Assembly (NCBI GenBank): GCA_031549185.1
Contig: JAVBQG010000073.1
Location: 1 to 22,626, forward strand
Source of the DNA: JAVBQG01 sp031549185
GTDB lineage: Bacteria; Synergistota; Synergistia; Synergistales; Synergistaceae
Direction of reading: 5' to 3'
DNA length: 22,626 nucleotides
A program made the position numbers and the translations under genes. This document shows positions 6,824-13,944 of this stretch, one piece after another. The notes under the pieces were generated by a model. It had not been told where the DNA came from, did no database searches, and was given only the letters and a program-made list of their open reading frames with translations. Numbering within the stretch: the first letter of the stretch is position 1; each line of letters begins with the position of its first letter.

Positions 6824-8446
6824 ATGAGATTTCTGAAAAAAATCCCCCTCGCGCTGCTGCTTCTCCTCGTCCTTCTCTCCCCCTCCTTCGCCGCGGACGG
6901 CACGGTCGTCTTCATCACGGCGAACGACATGCACAGCACGCTCGAGTCGAGCCGGGTCGAGATCGGCGGCGTCGAGCTGGAGGTGCGCGGTTTTGCGAAC
7001 ATGGTCGAGTTGATGAACGGGATGCGCGTACGGCACCCCGGCGCGATCGCGGTGGAGACGGGCGACGTCTCGTACGGCCCGCTTCTGTATCACGCGCAGG
7101 GGAAGCCGGAGTACGAGCTGCTGAACCTCGCGGGCGTCCGCGTCGGCGCGCTCGGCAACCACGAGTTCGACTACGGGACGGGGAACCTGGCGGCGATCGC
7201 TGGGACGGCGAAGTTTCCCATCCTCGCGAGCAATATGACCTTTCTCGACCCCATCCTGCAGGAGAAATTTCCCCGCATGTACATCCTCGAATCGGGCCCG
7301 CACAGGGTCGGCTTCTTCGCCCTGATGACGCCGGCGCTGCCCTCCGTGTCGAGCCCCGGCCCCGGCGTGGCGGTCGACGACGACCTCGCCGGCGTGGCGC
7401 GCCGCATGGTGGCCGAGCTGCGGCGAGGGGGCGCGGATGTGATCGTCGCCCTCACGCACATCGGCCTCGCCGAGGACATGAAGCTGGCCCGGGAGGTCGA
7501 GGGAATCCACGTCATCTTCGGCGGCCACTCGCACGACGCGGTACCGCTCAAGACGTCGGTGGGCACGCGGAGCGGCTGGCGCACGCTGATCGCGCAGGCG
7601 ATGGCCTATACGCAGTACGTCGGCCTCATGGAGCTTGTTGTGAAGGACGGCGCGGTCGACGTGGCGAACAGCCGCTGGCACCTGGAGGTCGTGACGCCGC
7701 AGGCGGGCCTGGATCCCGAAGCTGTGCGCGTCGTGCGCGAGGCCTCCGGGTTGCTCGACGGGAAGCTGGGCGAGCCGTTGGGCGAATTTCTGACCGAGGC
7801 CGACACGAGAAAGGGAACGGTGCGCGGCGGTGAGAGCGCCGTGGGCAGCTTTATCGCCGAGGCCTTCCGCTGGCGGCTCAAGTGCGACATCGGCGTCGTG
7901 AACGGCGGCAACGTCCGCGGGGACAAAATTTTCCCCGCCGGCCCCGTCTCGTACCGGACGCTGACGGAGATCAGCCCGTACGCGAACCGGTTGACGAAGG
8001 TCGCGCTCTCCGGCGCGCAGCTGCGCGAGCTGGCGGAGCTGGGGGCGTCGGCGGCGATCGGAGAGGGCGACGTCTACGACGAGGCGAGACGAGTGCCGAC
8101 GGGCGGTTTTCTGCAGTACGCGGGGATGCGCGTGAAGCTCGACCTTTCACGTTCGCCGGCGCAGGCGAATGACGCCGGGCAGTTGCTCGCCGCCGGATCC
8201 CGCGTGGTCGGCATCGAGGTGGAGGAGAACGGCAGCTGGGTTGCGCCAGACCCGAAAAAGCTCTACTCCGTCGCAACCTCGGCCTGGACGGCGGGCGGCG
8301 GCGACAGGACGGTCGTCATGAAGGAGGCGAAAGGAGCGGAGCCCACGGAGATCATCGACAACGACGCGATCGCCGACTACCTGCGCGACGAACTCGGCGG
8401 CAGGGTCTCGTTCACGGTGGATGGGCGGATCGAGGTCGAACGGTAA
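6824..8446 (+). CDS. Exported 5'-nucleotidase/UshA-type metallophosphoesterase
   Basis: The 540-residue protein has a signal peptide (1 to about 24) and two 5'-nucleotidase domains. The N-terminal calcineurin-like domain carries the metal ligands in NDMH (Asp35, His37), GD (80-81), GNHEFD (111-116), TH (211-212) and GGHSH (233-237). The C-terminal domain has NGGNVR (360-365) and YSVATSAWTAGGGD (481-494), the nucleoside-binding surface of UshA-like enzymes. It should remove phosphate from nucleotides or cyclic nucleotides in the periplasm. Asn-Asp-Met-His replaces the commoner NDFHG. ATG 6824 has GGGAGG seven bases upstream. With pncB nearby it might feed nucleotide or NAD salvage, but repeats separate the genes and no operon is shown. 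Confidence 0.92.
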   Translation: MRFLKKIPLALLLLLVLLSPSFAADGTVVFITANDMHSTLESSRVEIGGVELEVRGFANMVELMNGMRVRHPGAIAVETGDVSYGPLLYHAQGKPEYELLNLAGVRVGALGNHEFDYGTGNLAAIAGTAKFPILASNMTFLDPILQEKFPRMYILESGPHRVGFFALMTPALPSVSSPGPGVAVDDDLAGVARRMVAELRRGGADVIVALTHIGLAEDMKLAREVEGIHVIFGGHSHDAVPLKTSVGTRSGWRTLIAQAMAYTQYVGLMELVVKDGAVDVANSRWHLEVVTPQAGLDPEAVRVVREASGLLDGKLGEPLGEFLTEADTRKGTVRGGESAVGSFIAEAFRWRLKCDIGVVNGGNVRGDKIFPAGPVSYRTLTEISPYANRLTKVALSGAQLRELAELGASAAIGEGDVYDEARRVPTGGFLQYAGMRVKLDLSRSPAQANDAGQLLAAGSRVVGIEVEENGSWVAPDPKKLYSVATSAWTAGGGDRTVVMKEAKGAEPTEIIDNDAIADYLRDELGGRVSFTVDGRIEVER

Positions 8447-8518
8447 AAATTTCTCGCAGAACGCGCAGCGGGCTTTTTTGCGGGACGACGGGACGCATAA
8501 ACAAATGTCGCTTTATGG

Positions 8519-8527
8519 TGATATAAT
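8519..8527 (+). promoter_or_regulatory. Extended -10 promoter of the NSS symporter gene
   Basis: TGA-TATAAT is a perfect extended -10; no TTGACA-like -35 is seen 16-18 bases upstream. Transcription should start near 8534, at the foot of the hairpin 8533-8552. Confidence 0.6.
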
Positions 8528-8532
8528 GTTAA

Positions 8533-8552
8533 GCGGCAACCGAGGTTGCCGC
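8533..8552 (+). promoter_or_regulatory. Hairpin at the 5' end of the NSS symporter transcript
   Basis: GCGGCAACC (8533-8541) and GGTTGCCGC (8544-8552) form a perfect stem that begins at the predicted transcription start. It could stabilise the 5' end of the mRNA or be a palindromic operator overlapping the start site. Confidence 0.5.
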
Positions 8553-8583
8553 AATTCATACGCGTTTGAAGGAGGTTGTAGTA

Positions 8584-9963
8584 ATGGCGGAAAAAGTAAG
8601 AGAATCACTTGGCAGTCGTCTCGGTTTTATTTTTCTCTCCGCCGGTTGTGCGATCGGTCTCGGCAATGTGTGGCGTTTCCCGTTCATTACGGGGCAGTAT
8701 GGCGGTGCGGCTTTTGTTTTGATTTATCTCTTTTTCCTGTTCTTCGTCGTCATGCCGATCATGGTTATGGAGTTTGCGGTCGGGCGCGCTTCAAGGCAGA
8801 GCGTCGTGCGCTCTTTTCAGGTGCTTCAACCCGCGGGGACGAAATGGGGGATCTACGGTTATTTCGCGCTCGCGGGCAACTACATCCTGATGATGTTCTA
8901 CACGGTCATCACGGGCTGGATGCTGGCATACGTCTGGTTTACGGCTTCCGGACAACTCGCGGGGCTTTCGCCCGACCAGATCGGCGGGTTCTTCGGCGGG
9001 TTCGTGGGCAACCCGCAGGCGCTCCTCTTCTGGCTCTTTCTCGCGGTAGCAATGGGATCGGCCATCTGCATCGTCGGTCTGCAGGCGGGTGTCGAGCGGG
9101 CAAGCAAGATTATGATGGCGGGGCTGCTGGTCATCATGATCGTGCTGGCGGCGCGCTCCGTCACGCTGCCCGGCGCGGAGAAGGGCCTCGAATTCTACCT
9201 GAAGCCCGACTTCGCCAAGCTGACGAAGCAGGGCCTCTGGACCAGCGTCTACGCTGCGCTCGGACAAGCCTTCTTCACGCTCAGCATCGGCATCGGCAGC
9301 ATGGCGATCTTCGGTAGCTACATCAGCCGCGAGCGCGCCCTGATGGGCGAGTCGCTGATGGTCACGCTGCTCGATACGTTCGTCGCCTTGACAGCGGGCC
9401 TGATCATCTTCCCCGCGTGCTTTGCGTATGGGGTGGACGTCAATGCGGGTCCCGGTCTCGTCTTCGTCACGCTGCCCAACATGTTCAACAACATGCCGAT
9501 GGGACGCCTCTGGAGCACGCTCTTTTTCCTCTTCATGAGCTTCGCGGCCATGACGACGGTCGTGGCGGTCTTCGAGCACATCATCGCCAACTCGATGGAC
9601 GTTCTCGGCTGGGACCGCAAGAAGGCGAGCATCGTCAACTTCTTCGCGATCTTCATTCTGGCGATCCCCTGCGCGCTCGGCTTCAACGTGTGGGGGCACA
9701 TCGCGCCGATGGGCGAGGGAACGATCATCCTCGACCTCGAGGACTTCATCGTCAGCAACAACCTGCTGCCGATCGGTGCCGTCATCTACCTGCTCTTTTG
9801 TTGCTCGCGTCATGGCTGGGGCTGGGACAAATTCATCAAAGAAGCCGACATGGGCGAGGGCATGAAGTTCCCGAAGGCCCTTCGCGCCTACATCACCTGG
9901 GTCATCCCGATCATCGTCATCGCCGTCTTCATCGCGGGGTACGTGGATAAGTTCGGAAAATAA
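8584..9963 (+). CDS. Neurotransmitter:sodium symporter (NSS/SNF) family transporter
   Basis: The 459-residue inner-membrane protein has about 11-12 hydrophobic helices. The family signature GLGNVWRFPFI in the first helix (about 25-35) is the broken-helix sodium and substrate site of LeuT-type transporters. GQYGGAAFVLIYL follows, and SFAAMTTVVAVFE occurs further on, matching the helix-8 sodium site region. Bacterial members import amino acids such as leucine, alanine, tryptophan or tyrosine with sodium; the substrate cannot be read here. The ATG at 8584 has AAGGAGGT seven bases upstream, the strongest Shine-Dalgarno sequence in the window, so the upstream in-frame TTG at 8566 is rejected. It is monocistronic: own promoter upstream and a large hairpin after the stop. 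Confidence 0.95.
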   Translation: MAEKVRESLGSRLGFIFLSAGCAIGLGNVWRFPFITGQYGGAAFVLIYLFFLFFVVMPIMVMEFAVGRASRQSVVRSFQVLQPAGTKWGIYGYFALAGNYILMMFYTVITGWMLAYVWFTASGQLAGLSPDQIGGFFGGFVGNPQALLFWLFLAVAMGSAICIVGLQAGVERASKIMMAGLLVIMIVLAARSVTLPGAEKGLEFYLKPDFAKLTKQGLWTSVYAALGQAFFTLSIGIGSMAIFGSYISRERALMGESLMVTLLDTFVALTAGLIIFPACFAYGVDVNAGPGLVFVTLPNMFNNMPMGRLWSTLFFLFMSFAAMTTVVAVFEHIIANSMDVLGWDRKKASIVNFFAIFILAIPCALGFNVWGHIAPMGEGTIILDLEDFIVSNNLLPIGAVIYLLFCCSRHGWGWDKFIKEADMGEGMKFPKALRAYITWVIPIIVIAVFIAGYVDKFGK

Positions 9964-9987
9964 AACGCCGCGGGAACGCGGCTGCGA

Positions 9988-10035
9988 CGCAAAGCAGAGA
10001 AGCCCGGCGATCGCGCCGGGCTTCTCTGCTTTGCG
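9988..10035. terminator. Bidirectional hairpin between convergent genes
   Basis: A perfect 22-bp stem (9988-10009 with 10014-10035) closes on the four-base loop ATCG. It lies 24 bases after the symporter stop and 11 bases after the PepSY stop on the other strand. No U-run follows on either strand, so it is a hairpin-only terminator or a barrier to antisense transcription. Confidence 0.75.
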
Positions 10036-10046
10036 ATCGGTGCCGA

Positions 10047-10355
10047 TCAGTGGCGGTCGGCTTCGTACTCCAGAATCTCGCCGGTGACCGCGTCGATCTC
10101 GTATTCATACTCCATGCTGGCGGTGTCGAACTCGACCTCGTACGTCGCCTTCCCCCTGTGGCTGTCGAGTTTGACCTTGGAGCCGCGCACTTCCGACTTG
10201 GAGACCTGCGCGTGCGCGAGGGCAATCGCCTCCGCTTTTGCCTCGCCGATGTACGTCGCCGCGGCCGCCTCCGCCGCGAGGCCGTAAAACAATCCCCATG
10301 CCAGAACCAGAGCGACGACGCCGATCAAACCCGGCCTCTTTATGCTTCCAGCCAT
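10047..10355 (-). CDS. Small exported PepSY-domain protein
   Basis: The 102-residue protein has an N-terminal export signal (KRPGLIGVVALVLAWGLFYG, ending near AAEAAAA) and one PepSY domain. The domain runs from IGEAKAEAIALAHAQV through ATYEVEFDTASMEYEYEIDA to VTGEILEYEADRH. PepSY domains are small periplasmic or membrane-associated modules thought to inhibit or modulate proteases; a direct target is not visible here. The start at 10355 is preceded by GGGAG at a ten-base spacing and gives a normal signal peptide; longer in-frame versions to 10628 have no such support. It converges on the symporter gene and is not in an operon. Confidence 0.85.
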   Translation of the reverse strand: MAGSIKRPGLIGVVALVLAWGLFYGLAAEAAAATYIGEAKAEAIALAHAQVSKSEVRGSKVKLDSHRGKATYEVEFDTASMEYEYEIDAVTGEILEYEADRH

Positions 10356-10534
10356 TGATATCGATCTCCCTTCCACGGTCCACGCCCGTGTATTTATGAT
10401 ATTACAGAAAATCGTCCTCCGGTCGCCGAAATTGCGGAAATTGCCCGAAGGGTCTCCGCTACGGCGTGAACTCCGCCGGAGGGAAAAATATCTTCTAGTT
10501 CGAGGTTCCGGAAGGTCGAATCCCGTGACCGGGT

Positions 10535-10564
10535 TTGCGCAACTTCCTCTCCAAGCGTTATAAT
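10535..10564 (+). promoter_or_regulatory. Promoter of the flavin reductase-GNAT pair
   Basis: TTGCGC (10535-10540), an 18-base spacer and TATAAT (10559-10564) form a good sigma-70 type promoter, with transcription starting near 10571. Between this site and the PepSY start (10356-10534) I see no gene or other feature. Confidence 0.6.
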
Positions 10565-10602
10565 TCGTCGCATAAGCAAAGAAGCGGGAGGGAGTTGTGT
10601 CC

Positions 10603-11196
10603 ATGACCATCACTGGGAAGAAGAACATCGGAGCCTTTACCTCGCTTTACCCTACGCCGATCGTGCTCTGCGGCACGTACGACGCGGAGGGCAAACCGAA
10701 CCTCGCGACGCTCGCGTGGGCGGGCGTCTGTTGCAGCACTCCGCCGGCGATCCAGATCTCCATTCGAAAGAACCGGCATACGTACAAGGCGATCGTCGAG
10801 CGAAAAGCGTTTTCCGTCAACATTCCCTCGACCGAGCAAGTGGAGGTGGCCGACTACTGCGGCCTCGTCTCCGGCAGCCGGGTCGACAAGTTCACCGTGG
10901 CGGGTCTTACGCCGAAACGCGGACAACTCGTCGACGCGCCGATCGTGCACGAGTTTCCCGTCTGCATGGAGTGCCGCTTGCTGCACCTGTTCGAGATCGG
11001 CAGCCACGACATCTTCGTGGGCGAAGTCATGGCGTCGTGGGTGAGCGAATCGTGCCTCGAACCGGACGGTTCCGTCAACCCGATCAAGGTCTCCCCCATG
11101 GCGTACGCGCCGGGCGACGGAAACTACTATATGCTGGGCGGCTCGGTCGGGCGCTCGTTCGACATCGGGAAGGCCCTGACGGAGGCGGTGGAATAA
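10603..11196 (+). CDS. Flavin reductase-like (flavoredoxin-type) FMN-binding protein
   Basis: The 197-residue cytoplasmic protein matches the flavin reductase-like domain family, whose members bind FMN and act as flavoredoxins or NAD(P)H:flavin reductases. Recognisable parts are NLATLAWAGVCCSTPPAIQI (33-52), SIRKNRHTYKAI, FSVNIPS, GSRVDKF, and DAPIVHEFPVCMEC with GSHDIFVGEV. The Cys pair at 43-44 and the CMEC motif add several cysteines, which may matter in an anaerobe. ATG 10603 has GGGAGGGAG eight bases upstream; the GTG at 10597 is too close to it. The stop codon TAA overlaps the ATG of the next gene by one base, so the two are translationally coupled. The redox partner is unknown. Confidence 0.88.
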   Translation: MTITGKKNIGAFTSLYPTPIVLCGTYDAEGKPNLATLAWAGVCCSTPPAIQISIRKNRHTYKAIVERKAFSVNIPSTEQVEVADYCGLVSGSRVDKFTVAGLTPKRGQLVDAPIVHEFPVCMECRLLHLFEIGSHDIFVGEVMASWVSESCLEPDGSVNPIKVSPMAYAPGDGNYYMLGGSVGRSFDIGKALTEAVE

Positions 11197-11735
11197 TGGC
11201 CGGAAAGTTTCCCATTCTGAAGACGCCGGAGTTTCTGCTGCGTGAGCTGACGGAGGGCGACCTGGACGCGATCAGCTCGATCTGGGGCAGCTCCAAGGTC
11301 GCGGAGAAGCTGAGCAGCGGGCCGCTGTCGCTTGAGGACTCCAAACAGATGCTCTACGTGCTCCGCTCGCTCTGGGACAACGACGCGGGCATCCGCTGGG
11401 GCGTGGAGCGCGAGGGGTGCCTGATCGGCACCTGCGGTTTCCACAACCTCAAAAAGAGCTGCCGGCGCGGCGAGCTCGGCTACGAACTGGACTACGAGTT
11501 CTGGGGACGCGGCTACATGGCCAAGGCGCTGCGCCCGGTCATCGACTACGGCTTTATATCGATGAAGTTCGAGCGCATCGAGGCGTTTCTCAACGTCGAC
11601 AACGAACGCTCGGCGGGCCTGCTGCTCAAGCTCGGCTTCAAACAGGAGGGCGTTCTGCGCGACTACGCACGGACGCCGAAGGGGTTGATCGATCAGCTCT
11701 GCTTCTCGCTGTTGCACAGGGAGTGGCTGGGATAA
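11196..11735 (+). CDS. GNAT-family N-acetyltransferase, RimJ/RimL type
   Basis: The 179-residue protein shows the acetyl-CoA fold of the RimJ/RimL branch. It has LLRELTEGDLDAI near the N-terminus, then GYELDYEFWGRGYMAKALRP with the Arg/Gly-rich pyrophosphate loop WGRGYM. NVDNERSAGLLLKLGFKQEG is the typical C-terminal block. Such enzymes acetylate protein N-termini, amino acids, or small amines; the acceptor cannot be predicted. ATG 11196 overlaps the TAA of the flavin reductase gene, with GGAGG about ten bases upstream, so expression should depend on the shared promoter at 10535. A functional link between the two is not evident from sequence. Confidence 0.9.
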   Translation: MAGKFPILKTPEFLLRELTEGDLDAISSIWGSSKVAEKLSSGPLSLEDSKQMLYVLRSLWDNDAGIRWGVEREGCLIGTCGFHNLKKSCRRGELGYELDYEFWGRGYMAKALRPVIDYGFISMKFERIEAFLNVDNERSAGLLLKLGFKQEGVLRDYARTPKGLIDQLCFSLLHREWLG

Positions 11736-11774
11736 AAATAAAAAACGGCCTTACTTCTGAATCCTCTGAAACCC

Positions 11775-11920
11775 GACCTCTCCCCCCGACTCGCTCCCCC
11801 AAAGCGGAGAGGGGGAGAAAGACAAAGTCTAAAGATAAAAGATTTATGCTTTAGGTTTTCGTTTTGCTCCCCTCCCTCTCCGCTTTGGGAGAGGGAGGGG
11901 CCGGGGGAGGGTGGGGCCGG
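11775..11920. repeat. Palindromic intergenic element, copy R3
   Basis: The left end CCCGACCTCTCCCCCC matches R1 and R2. The right end (GGGGCCGGG) is diverged. A 13-bp stem sits at 11869-11881/11888-11900 with loop GCTTTG, and a weaker C/G hairpin lies near the left end. The A/T-rich centre, read on the minus strand, resembles the centre of R1 (GGGAGCAA, then ATAAA). It occupies most of the gap between the acetyltransferase and amidohydrolase genes and may serve as the terminator of the former. Confidence 0.75.
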
Positions 11921-11968
11921 GTTTGTGCAGGGATTCAAAGCGAGGACCTGTCAAGGTGGTTTGATGAG

Positions 11969-13156
11969 ATGAATCCTTTTCTGCAAAAAGCCCGCGAGAT
12001 CGAGAACTGGCTGATGGAGATCCGGCGGGACATTCACCGGCATCCGGAGCTCGGTTTTCGAGAGGAGCGGACGGCCTCGCTGGTCGAGCGGCATCTGGAG
12101 GGGCTGGGAATTCCGCACCGCCGCATGGCGGGCACCGGCGTCGTCGGGCTGATCGAGGGGACGGCAAAGAGCGAGGGGAAGTGCGTTGCCCTGCGTGCGG
12201 ACATGGACGCGCTGCCGATTCAGGACGCCAAGTGCGGCGAGGTCTGTTCGGACGTTGCCTGCGTCATGCACGCGTGCGGTCACGACGCGCACACGACCTG
12301 CCTGCTCGGCGCGGCGCGATTGTTGGTAGAGAATAAGGACGCGTTCTCCGGGGCGGTCAAGCTGATCTTTCAGCCGGCGGAGGAGACGGACAGCGGCGGC
12401 GCGCTGCCGATGATCGGCGAGGGCGTGCTGGACGATCCGTACGTGGGCGCGGTCTTCGGCCTGCACACCGATCCGGGGACCGACGCCGGGATGATTAATG
12501 TGACCGCGGGCTACATGCAGGCCGCCTCCGACATGTTCGACGTGACGATCAAGGGCAACGGCGGGCACGGCGCCTATCCGCACACGACGGTCGACGTGCT
12601 CTACGCGGCCTGTCAGTGCGTGAGCACGCTGCAGTCGATCGTGTCGCGCAACGTCGCGCCGCTCGACGCCGCGGTCGTCACGGTGGGGATGCTGCACGCG
12701 GGCACGGCGCGCAACGTTATCCCGGCGAGGGCCGAGTTCTCCGGCATCGTGCGGACGCTGAACCCCGACGTGCGTGAGCGCGTCTGCGCGCGCCTGGAGA
12801 TGACGCTGCGCGGCGTGTGCGAGGCGCTTGGGGCGGAGATGGAGTTCAAGACGCGCGCGGGCTTTCCGATGCTAGGGAACGACGAAGCGATGACGAAACT
12901 CGTGCGCGAGGTGGCGACGGAGACGCTCGGCGCCGCGAATGTGGCCGAGGGGCGTCCGTCTCTCGGCGTGGAAGACTTCGCGTTCTTCGCCGAACGTCGC
13001 CCCGCCTGTTTCTTCAACCTTGGCGTGCGAAACGCGGCGCGCGGCATCACACACCCGTTGCACTCGGACCTCTACGACGTCGACGAGGGCGCGCTGCCCA
13101 TCGGCGCGGCTTTGCTGGCCGGCGTCGCGTCGCGGTTTCTGGGAGACCCGGCGTAG
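11969..13156 (+). CDS. M20-family amidohydrolase (N-acyl-amino-acid hydrolase type)
   Basis: This 395-residue cytoplasmic metallohydrolase belongs to the M20D peptidase/amidohydrolase group. RRDIHRHPELGFREERTA (19-36) is the N-terminal signature. Metal ligands are Cys103 and His105 in HACGHDAH, Glu138-Glu139 in QPAEET, His166 in FGLHTDP, and a C-terminal His in THPLHSD (361-367). The dimerisation insert contains GGHGAYPH (198-205). Relatives remove acyl groups from amino acids, such as hippurate, indole-acetyl amino acids or N-acetyl-diaminopimelate, and some act as aminobenzoyl-glutamate hydrolases. The substrate is not decidable. ATG 11969 has AAGGTGG nine bases upstream. It follows repeat R3 and converges on the cyclophilin gene. 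Confidence 0.93.
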   Translation: MNPFLQKAREIENWLMEIRRDIHRHPELGFREERTASLVERHLEGLGIPHRRMAGTGVVGLIEGTAKSEGKCVALRADMDALPIQDAKCGEVCSDVACVMHACGHDAHTTCLLGAARLLVENKDAFSGAVKLIFQPAEETDSGGALPMIGEGVLDDPYVGAVFGLHTDPGTDAGMINVTAGYMQAASDMFDVTIKGNGGHGAYPHTTVDVLYAACQCVSTLQSIVSRNVAPLDAAVVTVGMLHAGTARNVIPARAEFSGIVRTLNPDVRERVCARLEMTLRGVCEALGAEMEFKTRAGFPMLGNDEAMTKLVREVATETLGAANVAEGRPSLGVEDFAFFAERRPACFFNLGVRNAARGITHPLHSDLYDVDEGALPIGAALLAGVASRFLGDPA

Positions 13157-13187
13157 AATCGAGACACGGTGGTTCCACGAAAATACA

Positions 13188-13237
13188 GACACAGATCGGG
13201 GCTGGGTCGCGTTGCTTACCCAGCCCCGATCTGTGTC
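13188..13237. terminator. Bidirectional hairpin between amidohydrolase and cyclophilin
   Basis: A perfect 20-bp stem (13188-13207 with 13218-13237) has a ten-base loop. It lies 31 bases past the amidohydrolase stop and 46 bases past the cyclophilin stop on the other strand. No U-run follows, as with the hairpin at 9988. Confidence 0.75.
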
Positions 13238-13283
13238 GTCGTTCACGCGGCGGAACGCGCCGCGTTACATGGCGTATTGGCGG

Positions 13284-13868
13284 TTACTTTTTCTTCTTGT
13301 CCGGGTCGCCCGAGATGAACAGCTTCTTGATGACGACGTCGGTGAGTGGCTTGTCGCCCGGGCCTGTCTTGGTCTTGCCGATCGCCTGCACCACATCCAT
13401 GCCCTCCGTCACCTGGCCGAAGATGGCGTGTTTGCCGTCGAGCCACGGCGTCGGGGCGAGCGTCACGAAGAACTGCGAGCCGCCTGTGTTGGGGCCGGCG
13501 TTGGCCATCGAGAGCATGCCGGGTTTGTCGTGCTTGAGGCCTTTGCCGAATTCGTCTGGGATCGTGTAGCCGGGGCCGCCGCGGCCGGTGCCGGTCGGGT
13601 CGCCGCCCTGGATCATGAAGCCGTCGATCACGCGGTGGAAGATGATGCCGTCGAAGTACTTCCGCTCGGCGAGGTCCATGAAGTTACGGCAGGTCTTGGG
13701 GGCGAGGTCGCTGAAGAGCTCGACCTTGAAGGTGCCCATCGAGGTCTCGAAGGTAGCGACGGGCCGTTTGGCTTTCTTCTCGGCGGCGTACGCCTTGGCT
13801 GTGGTCCAGCCCGGAAGCAGAAGAAGCGAGATGCAGCAGAACGCGAGGATCACGGAGGTCATTTTCAT
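13284..13868 (-). CDS. Exported cyclophilin-type peptidyl-prolyl isomerase
   Basis: The 194-residue protein has a signal peptide (about 1-29, ending KAYA) and one cyclophilin domain. Catalytic and proline-pocket residues are all present: Arg79 in FHRVI, Phe84, Met85 and Gln87 in GFMIQGGDP, Phe134 in GGSQFF, and Trp142, Leu143 and His147 in WLDGKH. It should speed prolyl isomerisation in proteins folding in the periplasm. The chain ends in a lysine-rich tail, DPDKKKK. ATG 13868 is chosen because AAAGGA lies eleven bases upstream; the ATG at 13880 directly abuts that sequence. The gene is downstream of the GGDEF-EAL gene but has its own promoter in the 76-base gap. Confidence 0.94.
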   Translation of the reverse strand: MKMTSVILAFCCISLLLLPGWTTAKAYAAEKKAKRPVATFETSMGTFKVELFSDLAPKTCRNFMDLAERKYFDGIIFHRVIDGFMIQGGDPTGTGRGGPGYTIPDEFGKGLKHDKPGMLSMANAGPNTGGSQFFVTLAPTPWLDGKHAIFGQVTEGMDVVQAIGKTKTGPGDKPLTDVVIKKLFISGDPDKKKK

Positions 13869-13922
13869 CGTAACGATCATCCTTTCGACGGAGGCCGGAA
13901 TTTGTCGGATGGCCCGAGGGGT

Positions 13923-13931
13923 ATTATATCA
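13923..13931 (-). promoter_or_regulatory. Extended -10 promoter of the cyclophilin gene
   Basis: On the minus strand TGA-TATAAT lies 55 bases before the start codon. No TTGACA-like -35 is seen; that position overlaps the end of the GGDEF-EAL gene. It has the same form as the promoters at 3255 and 8519. Confidence 0.55.
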
Positions 13932-13944
13932 GATATCCGGGGTG

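Noticed and set aside
5047..7833. Long plus-strand ORF (928 codons) spanning the oxidoreductase and nucleotidase
   Set aside because: It is very Arg/Gly/Pro-rich, overlaps two well-supported genes in another frame and crosses the inverted-repeat element.
3327..8446. A single NAD/nucleotide salvage operon of pncB, oxidoreductase and nucleotidase
   Set aside because: Gaps of over 160 bases filled with repeat elements separate the genes; only co-direction supports an operon.
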